Origin: Flavobacterium sp. ZT3R18 | GTDB lineage: Bacteria > Bacteroidota > Bacteroidia > Flavobacteriales > Flavobacteriaceae | NCBI RefSeq assembly: GCF_007097385.1 | Contig: NZ_VJZS01000002.1 | Span: 159,164 to 223,163 of the forward strand | Direction of reading: 5' to 3' | Length of the DNA stretch: 64,000 bases | Part shown: piece after piece, positions 44,652-53,862 of the stretch | Layout of the letters: each line of letters starts with the position of its first letter | Position numbering within the stretch: position 1 is the stretch's first letter | Translations under genes and position numbers: made by a program | Notes under the pieces: generated by a model | Database searches by the model: none | Seen by the model: only the letters and a program-made list of their open reading frames with translations | What the model was told of the DNA's origin: nothing

Positions 44652-45515
44652 ATGGATACAAAAGAGCTTTTAAAAAAAGTACGTAAAATAGAAATCAAGA
44701 CCCGAAGATTGAGTGATCATATCTTTTCGGGGGAATATCATACGTCGTTCAAAGGACGTGGAATGACTTTTAGTGAGGTGCGCCAATATCAATTTGGCGA
44801 CGATATACGCGCCATAGATTGGAACGTGACCGCTCGCTATAACGAAGCGCATGTTAAAGTTTTTGAGGAAGAACGCGAATTGACCATGATGTTGATGGTT
44901 GATATTTCGGGCTCCGAAAGTTTTGGTTCTAAAAGCCAGTTTAAGAAAGAAATTGTTACCGAAATCGCTGCAACAATGGCATTTTCGGCTACTCAAAATA
45001 ACGATAAAATAGGATTGATTTTATTTTCGGATCAAATCGAATTGTATATTCCACCTAAAAAGGGGAGATCACACGTATTGAGAATCATTCGTGAATTAAT
45101 AGAGTTTCACCCCAAGAGTTACAAAACGGATATTGCTCAAGCCTTGAAGTTTTTATCGGGTACCCAAAAAAAGAAAGCCATCGTATTTGTCATTTCCGAT
45201 TTCATGTCGGGAGATTATGAGCAAACACTGAAAATTGCTTCCAAAAAACACGATATTACAGGCATCAGAGTGTATGACATTCGAGAAGAAAAAATGCCCA
45301 ATTTAGGAATGGTGTCCATGCTTGACGCAGAGACAGGCAAAACACAATTGATTAATACGGGTTCAAAATTGGTACGAATGAATTATGAAAAATACTATCA
45401 TGATAATGTGAATTATTTTAAAGAGACTTTTAGTAAATCGGGTTCAGGTGTTGTAAATACTAGAGTCGATGAAAGTTATGTTACCAAATTATTAGGCTAT
45501 TTTAAATCAAGATAA
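44652..45515 (+). CDS. DUF58 domain protein of the Bat operon
   Basis: A 287-residue cytoplasmic protein. The DUF58 signature GRGMTFSEVRQYQFGDDIR followed by IDWNVTARYNEAHVKVFEEE is intact, and a von Willebrand-like MIDAS motif DISGS lies in MLMVDISGSESFG. No membrane segment is present, unlike larger DUF58 proteins. The MoxR plus DUF58 pairing is standard for this operon and suggests the ATPase acts on it. Confidence 0.9.
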   Translation: MDTKELLKKVRKIEIKTRRLSDHIFSGEYHTSFKGRGMTFSEVRQYQFGDDIRAIDWNVTARYNEAHVKVFEEERELTMMLMVDISGSESFGSKSQFKKEIVTEIAATMAFSATQNNDKIGLILFSDQIELYIPPKKGRSHVLRIIRELIEFHPKSYKTDIAQALKFLSGTQKKKAIVFVISDFMSGDYEQTLKIASKKHDITGIRVYDIREEKMPNLGMVSMLDAETGKTQLINTGSKLVRMNYEKYYHDNVNYFKETFSKSGSGVVNTRVDESYVTKLLGYFKSR

Positions 45516-45518
45516 GAC

Positions 45519-45551
45519 AAACCCGACAGGTTTCAAAACCTGTCGGGTTTA
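45519..45551 (+). repeat. AAACCCGACAGGTTT hairpin inside the Bat operon
   Basis: A perfect 15-base inverted repeat (45519-45533 with 45536-45550) separated by two bases. It has terminator shape but lies between cotranscribed genes and lacks a T run beyond its arm, so it is more likely a dispersed palindrome or RNA processing/stability site. Confidence 0.65.
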
Positions 45552-45564
45552 AATTAAGAACTAA

Positions 45565-47196
45565 ATGAAAATTAAACTTTACCTACTATTTTTACTTATA
45601 ACAACTTTTGCTTTTGCACAACAGCAAAAAGTAGTTACCAGTATCGATACTACAAAAAATAAAATTGGAGCTGAGTTTAAATTGACTTTAAAAACTTCGG
45701 TAGATACTTTGTCTAAAGTTGTTTTTCCAAAACTAAAAAACATTGGAGCGCTAGAAGTTATTCAGTCGTATCCAATTGACACTATCAAAAAGGACGACCG
45801 TTACGAATTAATCAAAAAGTACGGTTTGACTCAATTTGATTCGGGGAAATATACGATTCCAAGCATCAAAATTCTGATCAATAATAAAGCTTTTATGACC
45901 GATTCGATAAAAGTTGAGGTTGCCAATGTTCAAGTCGATACATTAAAACAAAAAATGTATGACATTAAAGACATTGTAAAAGCCCAAGATTCATGGGGCG
46001 ATTGGTGGAAATATCTTTTGGGCATTGTATTGATCTTAGGAATTGGAGCTTTCGTTTATTGGTACATAAAAAAACACCAAAAGAAAAAAATTGAAGAAGA
46101 AGTTTATAAAACGCCTATAGAAAAAGCGACCAGTTTACTCAATACTTTAGAGAAAAAAGAACTTTGGCAACACGGAGAAGTGAAAGCGTATTATAGTGAA
46201 TTGACAGATATTGCTCGAAACTACATCGAAGAAGCCATAGAAATTCCAGCGATGGAAAGCACCACTTCAGAATTGATTGCAGGACTTAAAGTAGCATCAT
46301 TAAAAAAGAAAATGAAGCTTTCTCAGGAAACGATAGAAAATTTATTTACCGTTTTGAAACAAGCCGATTTAGTGAAATTTGCGAAATCAAAACCTTTAGA
46401 ATTTGAAATTACCGAAGACAGAAATAGAATTCAAAGAGCGATTTTAACCCTTGATGAAGCTATTCCGGTTGAAGTAGCAATCGAGGAAGACACTATTTTG
46501 AATGAAGCACAGAAGCAAAAACAAATCAAAATTTTGCTTAGAAAAAAGAGAACTCAACGTATTGTGGTTTCAGTTTTATCCGTTTTTCTTTTACTCTCTA
46601 CCATAACAATCTACTTCATGGCTACCAAAGGCTATAATTATGTAGTAGACAATGTGTTTGGGCATCCAACCAAAGAGTTGTTGGAAGGTGAATGGGTAAA
46701 AAGTGAATACGGAAACCCTGGCGTTATTGTAGAAACTCCAAAAGTGTTGAAACGAATGGATTTGACAAAAACATTGCCAAAAGATGGGATGGCTTTGATA
46801 AAAGAGATGCAATCTTTTGGTTATGGTAGCCTCTTGGATAATTTTTACATTATGGTCTCTACTATTAAATATAAAAAAGAAGGAGCATTAGATTTGTCTA
46901 AATCGATCGAAAGTTCTTTGCAGGTTTTAGAATCACAAGGAGCTCAAAATATGATTGTAAAACAAGAAGATTTTCAAACCAATGCAGGAATTACCGGCAA
47001 GAAAGGATACGGAACTTTTACAAGAATAGATGGCAATACCCAAAGCAGTTCTAAAATTTATTATGAAATTTTACTTTTTGGACAAGAAGGAGGATTGCAA
47101 CAAATTATGATTCTTCATGAAGAAGGAGATCGATATGCAACGGAATTAACAGACCGTCTTTTGAATTCGGTAGAACTTAAATCAGCGAGTAACTAA
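45565..47196 (+). CDS. BatD-like membrane protein of the Bat operon
   Basis: A 543-residue protein with signal peptide MKIKLYLLFLLITTFAFAQ and a periplasmic beta domain (residues about 20-135) similar in style to BatD. A membrane helix follows near 150-168 (YLLGIVLILGIGAFVYWYIK), then a cytoplasmic helical domain (about 180-320), a second membrane helix near 334-355, and a C-terminal domain of about 180 residues (RMDLTKTLPKDGMALIKEMQ onward). The stop codon shares its last base with the ATG of batA (TAATG), so translation is coupled. No catalytic motif is seen; a scaffold role in the Bat complex is inferred. Confidence 0.82.
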   Translation: MKIKLYLLFLLITTFAFAQQQKVVTSIDTTKNKIGAEFKLTLKTSVDTLSKVVFPKLKNIGALEVIQSYPIDTIKKDDRYELIKKYGLTQFDSGKYTIPSIKILINNKAFMTDSIKVEVANVQVDTLKQKMYDIKDIVKAQDSWGDWWKYLLGIVLILGIGAFVYWYIKKHQKKKIEEEVYKTPIEKATSLLNTLEKKELWQHGEVKAYYSELTDIARNYIEEAIEIPAMESTTSELIAGLKVASLKKKMKLSQETIENLFTVLKQADLVKFAKSKPLEFEITEDRNRIQRAILTLDEAIPVEVAIEEDTILNEAQKQKQIKILLRKKRTQRIVVSVLSVFLLLSTITIYFMATKGYNYVVDNVFGHPTKELLEGEWVKSEYGNPGVIVETPKVLKRMDLTKTLPKDGMALIKEMQSFGYGSLLDNFYIMVSTIKYKKEGALDLSKSIESSLQVLESQGAQNMIVKQEDFQTNAGITGKKGYGTFTRIDGNTQSSSKIYYEILLFGQEGGLQQIMILHEEGDRYATELTDRLLNSVELKSASN

Positions 47197-48197
47197 TGGA
47201 AAAAATAACCTTTTTAAATCCAGAATTTTTTTGGTTGTTTCTTCTGATTCCAATTGGAATTGCTCTGATATTTTGGAGAAGAGAACAACAAACGGCCTCC
47301 ATGCAGATTAGTTCTCTCCAGGGATTCAAGGGCACAAATTCTCTAATGGCCAAGCTAGAACCACTATTAAATATAATTCGTTTATTGGCATTATCGTCTC
47401 TAATTGTGGCTATGGCAAGACCTAGAACGGTTGACGTAAGCAATAAAACGAAAACGACAAGAGGAATAGATATTGTAGTGGCAATCGATGTTTCAGGGAG
47501 TATGTTGGCCAAAGATTTGAAGCCTAATAGAATGGAGGCCCTGAAAAAAGTGGCTGCCGACTTTGTGGACGAAAGGCCAAATGACAGAATTGGACTTGTG
47601 GTCTATGCCTCTGAAGCGTATACCAAAACACCTGTAACTAGTGATAAAGCTGTTATTCAAGATGCAATTCGAAGTATAAAATATGATAATGTTTTGCAGG
47701 ATGGAACTGGAATTGGAATGGGATTGGCCACTGCCGTAAACCGTTTAAAAGACAGTAAAGCCAAAAGTAAAGTGATTATATTATTGACTGATGGTGTTAA
47801 TAATGCAGGGTTTATCGAACCTGAAACCGCATCGGATATCGCACAACAATATGGAATAAAAGTATATACCATTGGTGTTGGAACCAATGGGATGGCCGAA
47901 TCTCCATATGCAGTTGCACCCAATGGACAATTGATGTTTCAAATGATGAAGGTAGAAATTGATGAAAAGTTGATGCAGAGTATTGCCAGGAAAACGGGCG
48001 GAAAATATTTTAGAGCAACTAGTAATTACAAATTAGCTCAAATCTATGATGAAATTAATAAATTGGAGACTACTGAAGTCGAAGAATTAAAATTCTATGA
48101 TTATGACGAAAAGTATAGGCCTTTTGTTTTGCTGGCCGGTTTCTTTTTGTTATTGGAATTAGGTTTACGTAATACTGTGTATAGAAGCTTTATATAA
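47196..48197 (+). CDS. batA: BatA, von Willebrand A domain membrane protein
   Basis: A 333-residue protein: membrane helices at about residues 8-25 and 55-72, then a von Willebrand A domain facing the periplasm with the MIDAS motif in VVAIDVSGSMLAKDLKPNR and the later metal Asp in VIILLTDGVNNAGF, closing with a C-terminal membrane helix (FVLLAGFFLLLELGL). BatA and BatB are paired proteins of the Bacteroides aerotolerance operon. Start codon overlaps the previous stop by one base. Confidence 0.92.
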   Translation: MEKITFLNPEFFWLFLLIPIGIALIFWRREQQTASMQISSLQGFKGTNSLMAKLEPLLNIIRLLALSSLIVAMARPRTVDVSNKTKTTRGIDIVVAIDVSGSMLAKDLKPNRMEALKKVAADFVDERPNDRIGLVVYASEAYTKTPVTSDKAVIQDAIRSIKYDNVLQDGTGIGMGLATAVNRLKDSKAKSKVIILLTDGVNNAGFIEPETASDIAQQYGIKVYTIGVGTNGMAESPYAVAPNGQLMFQMMKVEIDEKLMQSIARKTGGKYFRATSNYKLAQIYDEINKLETTEVEELKFYDYDEKYRPFVLLAGFFLLLELGLRNTVYRSFI

Positions 48198-48287
48198 AAA
48201 AATTTAAGAATGAAGATTAACGATTTCTGATTTCTGATTTATTGCTATCTGCAATCAAAAATCGTTAATCAAAAATCAAAAATTATT
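48198..48287. repeat. ATCAAAAATCGTTAATC repeat between batA and batB
   Basis: AAGATTAACGATTTCTGATT and GCAATCAAAAATCGTTAATC form an inverted pair ending directly at the batB start. The same words occur at 32600-32638, 55384-55430 and 55580-55655. Confidence 0.6.
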
Positions 48288-49322
48288 ATGGAATTAGACG
48301 AACAAAAATACTTATATCTTCTTTTTATACTACCCGTTTTGGTGGTAATTTTTCTAATTAATTTATATTGGAAAAGGAAAAAGCAACGAGAATTTGGTGA
48401 TTTGGAATTGCTAAAAAGACTAAGTCCAGAACGCTCGGTTTTTAAACCTGTTTTAAAATTGACCATAATGCTTTTGGCCTTGGCTGCTTTGATTATTGGC
48501 TTGGTAAATCCTAAAATCGGAACCAAGGTGGAAACCGTAAAGCGTGAAGGAATCGACATTGTGTTTGCAATGGATGTGTCCAAAAGTATGCTTGCCGAAG
48601 ATGTAGCGCCCAGCCGATTGGAAAAAAGCAAACAAATTGTTTCTCAAATCATCAACCAATTGGGGAGTGATAGAATAGGAATTGTGGTTTATGCCGGCAG
48701 CGCATTTCCGGTGCTCCCCATAACGACGGATTATGGTGTTGCCAAAATGTTCTTGCAAAGTGTTAACCCTGAAATGGTTTCGTCTCAAGGAACCTCGCTT
48801 GATGAAGCCATAAAATTATCGGCAACTTATTTTGCCGAAAAAAGTAAAACGAGTAAATTGTTGATTATGATTTCGGATGGGGAAGATCATTCCGAAGGTG
48901 CCGAAGCCGCTGCAGAAGATGCCAAGAAACTAGGAATGAAAATCATTACCATAGGACTAGGAACCGAGAAAGGAGGGACGATTCCTTTAAAAAAGAACGG
49001 AATTGTAGAGAGTTACCAAAGAGACAATAATGGAGAGGTCGTTATAACCAAATTAAATCCAAATAGTTTAGCAACCATTGCTAAAATTACGGATGGTGGT
49101 TATATAAATGGGAATAATACCAAGGAAGTGCTGGAATACATAAAGAACACCCTAGACAAAATACAAAAAACCGAATTTGAAGCTACCGAAATGGCTGATT
49201 TTCAATCGCAATTTCAATGGTTTTTGGGAATTGGATTTGTCTTGTTATTTCTGGATATTTTCTTTTTGGAAAGAAAAACCAGATGGGTGAGAAAGTTGAA
49301 TTTATTTAACGAAAATAAATAA
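48288..49322 (+). CDS. batB: BatB, von Willebrand A domain membrane protein
   Basis: A 344-residue relative of BatA with the same layout: helices at about residues 9-27 and 60-78, MIDAS motif in FAMDVSKSMLAEDVAPSR, the second metal Asp in LLIMISDGEDHSEGAEAA, and a C-terminal helix WFLGIGFVLLFLDIFFL. It starts after a repeat-rich 90-base gap. BatA and BatB probably form a heteromeric envelope complex with the TPR proteins downstream. Confidence 0.92.
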   Translation: MELDEQKYLYLLFILPVLVVIFLINLYWKRKKQREFGDLELLKRLSPERSVFKPVLKLTIMLLALAALIIGLVNPKIGTKVETVKREGIDIVFAMDVSKSMLAEDVAPSRLEKSKQIVSQIINQLGSDRIGIVVYAGSAFPVLPITTDYGVAKMFLQSVNPEMVSSQGTSLDEAIKLSATYFAEKSKTSKLLIMISDGEDHSEGAEAAAEDAKKLGMKIITIGLGTEKGGTIPLKKNGIVESYQRDNNGEVVITKLNPNSLATIAKITDGGYINGNNTKEVLEYIKNTLDKIQKTEFEATEMADFQSQFQWFLGIGFVLLFLDIFFLERKTRWVRKLNLFNENK

Positions 49323-49398
49323 AGGTAATAAGATCTTAGTAAACCAAAAGAGTAATTACAGCTCATGGAATGCTTTGAAACTTACATCAAAAGATAAA

Positions 49399-50133
49399 AT
49401 GAAAAATAGAATTGTACACATACTACTGCTTTTAGCTTTTGTTGGCAATGCGCAACAGAAAGACAAAGTGTTGCCTAAAGCGAATGAGGAATATGTAGAA
49501 AAGAATTTTGTGGAGGCAGAAGCCAATTATAGAATTTCTAAATCTAAATTTCCTAATAGAACCGTTGCATCTTATAATTTAGGCAACTCAATTTACAGGC
49601 AAAATCAGTTTTCAGAATCTAAATATGCCTATGGAAATGCATTAAAAAATGTAAAAACAAGAACCCAAAAACACAAAGCTTTCCATAATTTAGGCAATGT
49701 TTTTATGAAAGAGAAGGATTATACCCAAGCAGTTGAAGCGTATAAAAATGCATTACGCAACAACCCTGAGGACGAAGAGACGCGCTACAATTATGCATTG
49801 GCCAAAAAAATGCTGAAAGATAATCCTCCTCCAAAAGACGATAAAAAGAAGGATAAGAACAAAGACAAGGATAAAAAAGACGATAAAGATAAAGATAAGA
49901 AGGACGATAAAAACAAGGACGACAAGAAAGACGACAAAAAGGACGGAGATAAGGATAAGAAAGACGAAAAACCCAAAGATGATGGTCAGCCTAAACCAAA
50001 ACCTGGGGATATCCCAAAACAACGATTAGAAAATCTTTTGGATGCCGTAAATAACGAAGAAAAGAAAGTTCAAGATAAAGTAAACGCCAATAAAGCAAAA
50101 GGTTCTCCTACGAAAATGGAGAAGGATTGGTAA
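49399..50133 (+). CDS. batC: BatC, TPR protein with long Lys/Asp-rich tail
   Basis: A 244-residue exported protein: signal peptide MKNRIVHILLLLAFVGNAQ from the ATG at 49399 (the TTG at 49375 is rejected). TPR units at about residues 30-140 contain VASYNLGNSIYRQ, AFHNLGNVFMKEKDYTQA and NPEDEETRYNYALAKKML. A stretch of about 60 residues follows that is almost only Lys and Asp (PPPKDDKKKDKNKDKDKKDD and onward), then a short C-terminal segment KQRLENLLDAVNNEEKKVQD. The charged tract is low in complexity and its DNA is a run of AAR/GAY codons. Interaction with BatA/BatB is known for the family; the tail's role is not. Confidence 0.88.
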   Translation: MKNRIVHILLLLAFVGNAQQKDKVLPKANEEYVEKNFVEAEANYRISKSKFPNRTVASYNLGNSIYRQNQFSESKYAYGNALKNVKTRTQKHKAFHNLGNVFMKEKDYTQAVEAYKNALRNNPEDEETRYNYALAKKMLKDNPPPKDDKKKDKNKDKDKKDDKDKDKKDDKNKDDKKDDKKDGDKDKKDEKPKDDGQPKPKPGDIPKQRLENLLDAVNNEEKKVQDKVNANKAKGSPTKMEKDW

Positions 50134-50409
50134 GAATATACACGGTTTAAAAGTTTAAAAGTTTAGAAGTTTAAAACGGTTTAAAAGTTTAGAGGATTTG
50201 AAAATTTAAAAAGTGTAAATAGCTTAAGATCGCTCCGACGGACTCGAAACATAGAATTTTGCCATTTTCAACAAAATAAAACCTTAAAATAAATTAGTTA
50301 TGAACTTTAAACAAGTTTTTTTAGACAAAGTAGGTTGTATAGTAACCGCAATACTCTAAACTTTCTAAACCTTTAAACTTCTAAACACATAAAACAATTA
50401 AAACAAGTA
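50134..50409. repeat. TTTAAAAG-type tandem repeats between batC and batD
   Basis: About eight-base units of TTTAAAAG/TTTAGAAG run from 50145 to about 50185, with an inverted counterpart AACTTTCTAAACCTTTAAAC near 50355. No ORF of note lies between. Confidence 0.6.
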
Positions 50410-52158
50410 ATGAAAAGATATTTAATTCTATTACTAATCCCTTTTCAAGGACTTTTAGCCCAAGTGCAATTTGAGGCTAGAGTAAGCAAAACAACGCTTG
50501 GACTTAATGAAAGACTCCGTATCGATTTTGTGATGAATATTGATGGGGATAACTTTGTTCAGCCTTCTTTTGATGGGTTTCGAATTATAGCAGGACCAAG
50601 TCAGCAAGTTAGCCAATCCTGGATTAACGGGAGAAGCACTTTCGAGAAAAGTTATTCTTATTTTCTTTTACCCAATCAAAAAGGGACTTTGGTAATCAAA
50701 CAAGCGGCCATAGAGTATAATGGGCAGATCTACAAAACATCTCCTATAAAAATAAATGTAACTGCGGCAATAGAGCAACCTCGTGACCCAAATGACTCGC
50801 AAATTTCAGCCGATGACAATCTATATTTGGTTGCGGATATTTCGAACACCAATCCGTATATCAATCAACCTATTACGGTAGTGTATAAATTGTATTTTAG
50901 TAACAATATTGGAATAACCAAATGGAATGAGCTTGGAAAACCCAAATACAATGATTTTTGGAGCCAAAATATTGAGATTAAACAATTGGTTGCCGAAGAA
51001 GGAATGTTCAAAGGCGAACGATACCGTTTCATTGTATTAAAAAAAGTAATCTTATATCCTCAAAAATCAGGAAAGTTAGTTATTGAACCTTTGGCACTCG
51101 ATATTGATGTGCAATTGCCAACCAATCGTAGAGATATGTTCGGGCGAGTAATTATAACAGAGGGTAATAAAAGGGTTTCGGCTGGAGCCAAAACTATTCA
51201 TGTAAAAGCGTTGCCAGAAGCAGGAAAACCATTAGATTTTTCGGGTGCTGTGGGTAGATTTGATTTTAAAGCTATACCTTCAAAAACAACGTTAAAAAAC
51301 GGAGAAAGTCTGGATTTAGTTTTAAGTGTAACGGGTACTGGTAACCTTAAATTATTTACTTTACCAAAGCCAGAAGTGCCCAATGCGTTAGAAATGTATG
51401 ATGCGGTTCACGATGAGAAGGTAAATACGCCACTTTCTGGAATGACAGGCAAAATCTCAGATTCGTACACCATTATACCACAATACAAAGGAGATTATGT
51501 CATTAAACCGATGCATTTTTCATATTTTGACTTGGGGTCGGGTACTTATAAAACAATAAGTTCTTCCGAAATAAAAATTAATGTGCTCGATGGCCCTACA
51601 CAAACTGCTGAGACGCATGAAAATACTACTGCTGAAAAAAATGCAATTACAGGAATAGAACAGTTTAAATTTATTAATTTAAAAACAGAACTTACCACAA
51701 GTAATGAACACGCTTTTTTTGGTTCTAATACCTTTTATACTTTGTTGTTTTTACCATTTTTAATGCTTCCAATAATTGTGTTATTCAAAAAGAAAAAAGA
51801 AGCAATTGATGGTGATGTTTTTGGAAACAGAATCAAAATGAACAATAAATTGGCCAAGAAATATTTATCAGAGGCCAAAAAGCAAATCAACAATAAAGAG
51901 CCTTTTTATGTTGCCTTAGAAAAAGCAATGCACAATTTCCTGAAAGCCAAACTGCATATCGAAACTTCGGAAATGAGTAAAGATAACATTCAGGAATTAT
52001 TGTTGTCCAGAAAAGCAAATCCAGAAGCAGTAGATAGTTTTATTGCGTTGACCGAGAATTGCGAGATCGCAAGATATGCACCTTCGTCTAGTGCAACGAT
52101 ACAACAGGATTTTGATAAAGCGGTAACCATTATTTCCGAATTAGAAAAACAGATATGA
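50410..52158 (+). CDS. batD: BatD, oxygen-tolerance protein
   Basis: A 582-residue protein: signal peptide MKRYLILLLIPFQGLLAQ, then a long periplasmic region of several beta-sandwich domains (VQFEARVSKTTLGLNERLRI, NPYINQPITVVYKLYFSN, SGAVGRFDFKAIPSKTTLKN). A membrane helix lies near residues 438-460 (YTLLFLPFLMLPIIVLFKKK), followed by a cytoplasmic helical tail of about 120 residues (KKYLSEAKKQINNKEPFYVA). This is the BatD layout. It would span the membrane and link BatA/BatB to cytoplasmic partners such as MoxR. Confidence 0.92.
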   Translation: MKRYLILLLIPFQGLLAQVQFEARVSKTTLGLNERLRIDFVMNIDGDNFVQPSFDGFRIIAGPSQQVSQSWINGRSTFEKSYSYFLLPNQKGTLVIKQAAIEYNGQIYKTSPIKINVTAAIEQPRDPNDSQISADDNLYLVADISNTNPYINQPITVVYKLYFSNNIGITKWNELGKPKYNDFWSQNIEIKQLVAEEGMFKGERYRFIVLKKVILYPQKSGKLVIEPLALDIDVQLPTNRRDMFGRVIITEGNKRVSAGAKTIHVKALPEAGKPLDFSGAVGRFDFKAIPSKTTLKNGESLDLVLSVTGTGNLKLFTLPKPEVPNALEMYDAVHDEKVNTPLSGMTGKISDSYTIIPQYKGDYVIKPMHFSYFDLGSGTYKTISSSEIKINVLDGPTQTAETHENTTAEKNAITGIEQFKFINLKTELTTSNEHAFFGSNTFYTLLFLPFLMLPIIVLFKKKKEAIDGDVFGNRIKMNNKLAKKYLSEAKKQINNKEPFYVALEKAMHNFLKAKLHIETSEMSKDNIQELLLSRKANPEAVDSFIALTENCEIARYAPSSSATIQQDFDKAVTIISELEKQI

Positions 52159-52222
52159 TTTCAATAGAGTCTAAGTTTCTTAGCAACTTAGACTCTTAGA
52201 AACTTAACAACAATTAATTAAA

Positions 52223-52966
52223 ATGAAAAATATATTTTACATACTCTTATTAACTACTCAGATTTTCTTTGCCCAAAGCGGGTTCGAGAAAGGAAATCAT
52301 TTGTACCAAAAAGGGAAGTACGATTTGGCTGCCAAAGAGTATGAATCGGTTTTGAAAACTAACAAAGAATCTGCCGAACTGTACTTTAATTTAGGAAATT
52401 GTTATTATAAATTGCAGCAAACGGCTGCAGCGATTTATAATTACGAGAAAGCTTTGGTTATAGACCCTTCGAACGCAGCCGTTTTAAACAATATAAAATT
52501 TGCTCAAAAGCAAACGATAGATGAAATCAAAGTAGTTCCAAAAGTTGGTTTTGCAAAGCTACTTCGTGATTTTACCGGAATTTATCCTTTTGATACTTGG
52601 GCCTGGATAACCATTGCTTTTGCGATGTTGTTCTTGTCGTTTTTCTTGGGCTATTATTTGTCTCAAACAGTGGTTATAAAAAGAATTTTTTTCTTGGGAA
52701 TGTTTGTAATTCTATTGTTAATTCTAATGAGTATTTCGGCTGCCTTTTTTGAAAAAAGCCATTTTGACAATGAAAAACCAGCTATAGTTTTTGTTTCATC
52801 TGCAGCCGTAAGAAGCGAACCTCAAAAAGCGAGTGCAGCCACTTTTGTCTTGCATGAAGGTACGAAAGTATACGTAGAAGAAACTTTAGAAAACTGGAAA
52901 AAAATTCAATTGACCGATGGAACCGAGGGTTGGATTGATGGTAAGGCTATTAAGGAAGTGAAGTAG
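52223..52966 (+). CDS. batE: BatE, TPR and SH3-like domain protein
   Basis: A 247-residue protein: signal peptide MKNIFYILLLTTQIFFAQ, two or three TPR units (KGNHLYQKGKYDLAAKEYES, AELYFNLGNCYYKLQQTAAA, IYNYEKALVIDPSNAAVLNN), two membrane helices at about residues 128-148 and 155-175, and a C-terminal bacterial SH3 domain (AVRSEPQKASAATFVLHEGT and WKKIQLTDGTEGWIDGKAI). It closes the Bat operon and is followed by a terminator. Confidence 0.92.
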   Translation: MKNIFYILLLTTQIFFAQSGFEKGNHLYQKGKYDLAAKEYESVLKTNKESAELYFNLGNCYYKLQQTAAAIYNYEKALVIDPSNAAVLNNIKFAQKQTIDEIKVVPKVGFAKLLRDFTGIYPFDTWAWITIAFAMLFLSFFLGYYLSQTVVIKRIFFLGMFVILLLILMSISAAFFEKSHFDNEKPAIVFVSSAAVRSEPQKASAATFVLHEGTKVYVEETLENWKKIQLTDGTEGWIDGKAIKEVK

Positions 52967-53034
52967 TAGTTAGTATTCAGTTTTCAGTCTCAGTTTTCAG
53001 TCGAATACGAGTTCTACCAGCTAAATGCATTCTT

Positions 53035-53077
53035 AAAAACAATAGCCCATAGTTTTGACTACGGGCTATTGTTTTTA
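53035..53077 (+). terminator. Terminator closing the Bat operon
   Basis: Arms AAAAACAATAGCCC (53035-53048) and GGGCTATTGTTTTT (53063-53076) form a 14-base stem with T run on the plus strand and A run on the other side, so it can work for both the Bat operon and the convergent cvpA gene. Confidence 0.85.
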
Positions 53078-53099
53078 TATGCTAATAAACCAAATCCTT

Positions 53100-53186
53100 T
53101 AGCACTCAGACTGCAAACTGATTACTGCAAACTGAAGACTGAGACTGAAAACTGAGACTGAAAACTGAAAACTGAGACTGCGAACT
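53100..53186. repeat. GACTGAAAACTGA tandem and inverted repeats
   Basis: Repeated GAGACTGAAAACT units (about 53138-53185) match, in reverse complement, the CAGTTTTCAGTCTCAGTTTT block at 52978-53000, enclosing the terminator in a large potential stem. The words also occur upstream of the DUF58 gene. Confidence 0.65.
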
Positions 53187-53687
53187 CTACCTCCTCGCTT
53201 TATCATACCACTTCTCAATAGACGGAAAAATAAATCCAGACACTTTTTGAATCGGATTAAAGAATAGGGATTTGTCAAGTGTTTCTTTTTTGGCCAAATA
53301 ATTATGATAATTTATTTTTTCGAAAATAGTAAGAAACACACTGATGATCAAAATGGTTTTTAATACCCTAAAAAAACCACCGCCAAGACTGTTTATCCAC
53401 CCCAAAAAAGCAAAATCAGCTATATTGGTTAGGAATTTACCCAGCCAATAAATCCCAACAACCACAACGATAAAAGTGAGAATAAAAGCAATAACCTGAA
53501 TGGTGTAGGGATTCCAATGCACCCAACCGGATAAGATAGTTTTTATCACAGCAGAAAATTTTATGGCAATATAAATTCCCAAAATAAGGGAAAGCAATGA
53601 AGCCAATTCTACAAAAAGCCCATTACTAATTCCTTTATACAACGAATAACACAGTAATCCACCTAAAACAATATCAAGAAAGCTCAT
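53187..53687 (-). CDS. CvpA family membrane protein
   Basis: A 166-residue protein with four hydrophobic segments: residues about 2-20, 26-46, 60-84 and 100-120. The family opening FLDIVLGGLLCYSLYKGISNGLF and the LGGGFFRVLKTILIISVFL segment are typical of CvpA (colicin V production) proteins. These are linked to envelope homeostasis and, in E. coli, purF expression. Convergent with the Bat operon. Confidence 0.9.
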   Translation of the reverse strand: MSFLDIVLGGLLCYSLYKGISNGLFVELASLLSLILGIYIAIKFSAVIKTILSGWVHWNPYTIQVIAFILTFIVVVVGIYWLGKFLTNIADFAFLGWINSLGGGFFRVLKTILIISVFLTIFEKINYHNYLAKKETLDKSLFFNPIQKVSGFIFPSIEKWYDKARR

Positions 53688-53833
53688 TTTTTAATTTTAA
53701 AATTGAAACGACAAAGATAAAAGAATTGTTCCTTACCATTGTCAAATTTCAAGTTCTTATCTTTGCGTAAAATAATTTTAGATTGTAGAGCTCAGATTGT
53801 AGATTGATGCAATCGTCACAACTGTATTCTAAA

Positions 53834-53862
53834 AATCTAAAATCTAAAATCTAAAATCTAAA
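53834..53862 (+). repeat. TCTAAAA heptanucleotide tandem repeat
   Basis: Four copies of the seven-base unit TCTAAAA run directly into the ATG at 53863. A partial inverse (TTTTAGATTGTAGA near 53778) lies upstream, so a hairpin can form over the leader. Confidence 0.7.

Noticed and set aside
45519-45551. Terminator inside the Bat operon
   Set aside because: The hairpin is perfect but has no T run beyond its own arm, and genes on both sides belong to one conserved operon.
49753-50022. Two minus-strand frames with runs of Leu, Phe, Val and Ser opposite batC
   Set aside because: They are the antisense of the Lys/Asp tract; the low-complexity DNA leaves other frames open by chance.
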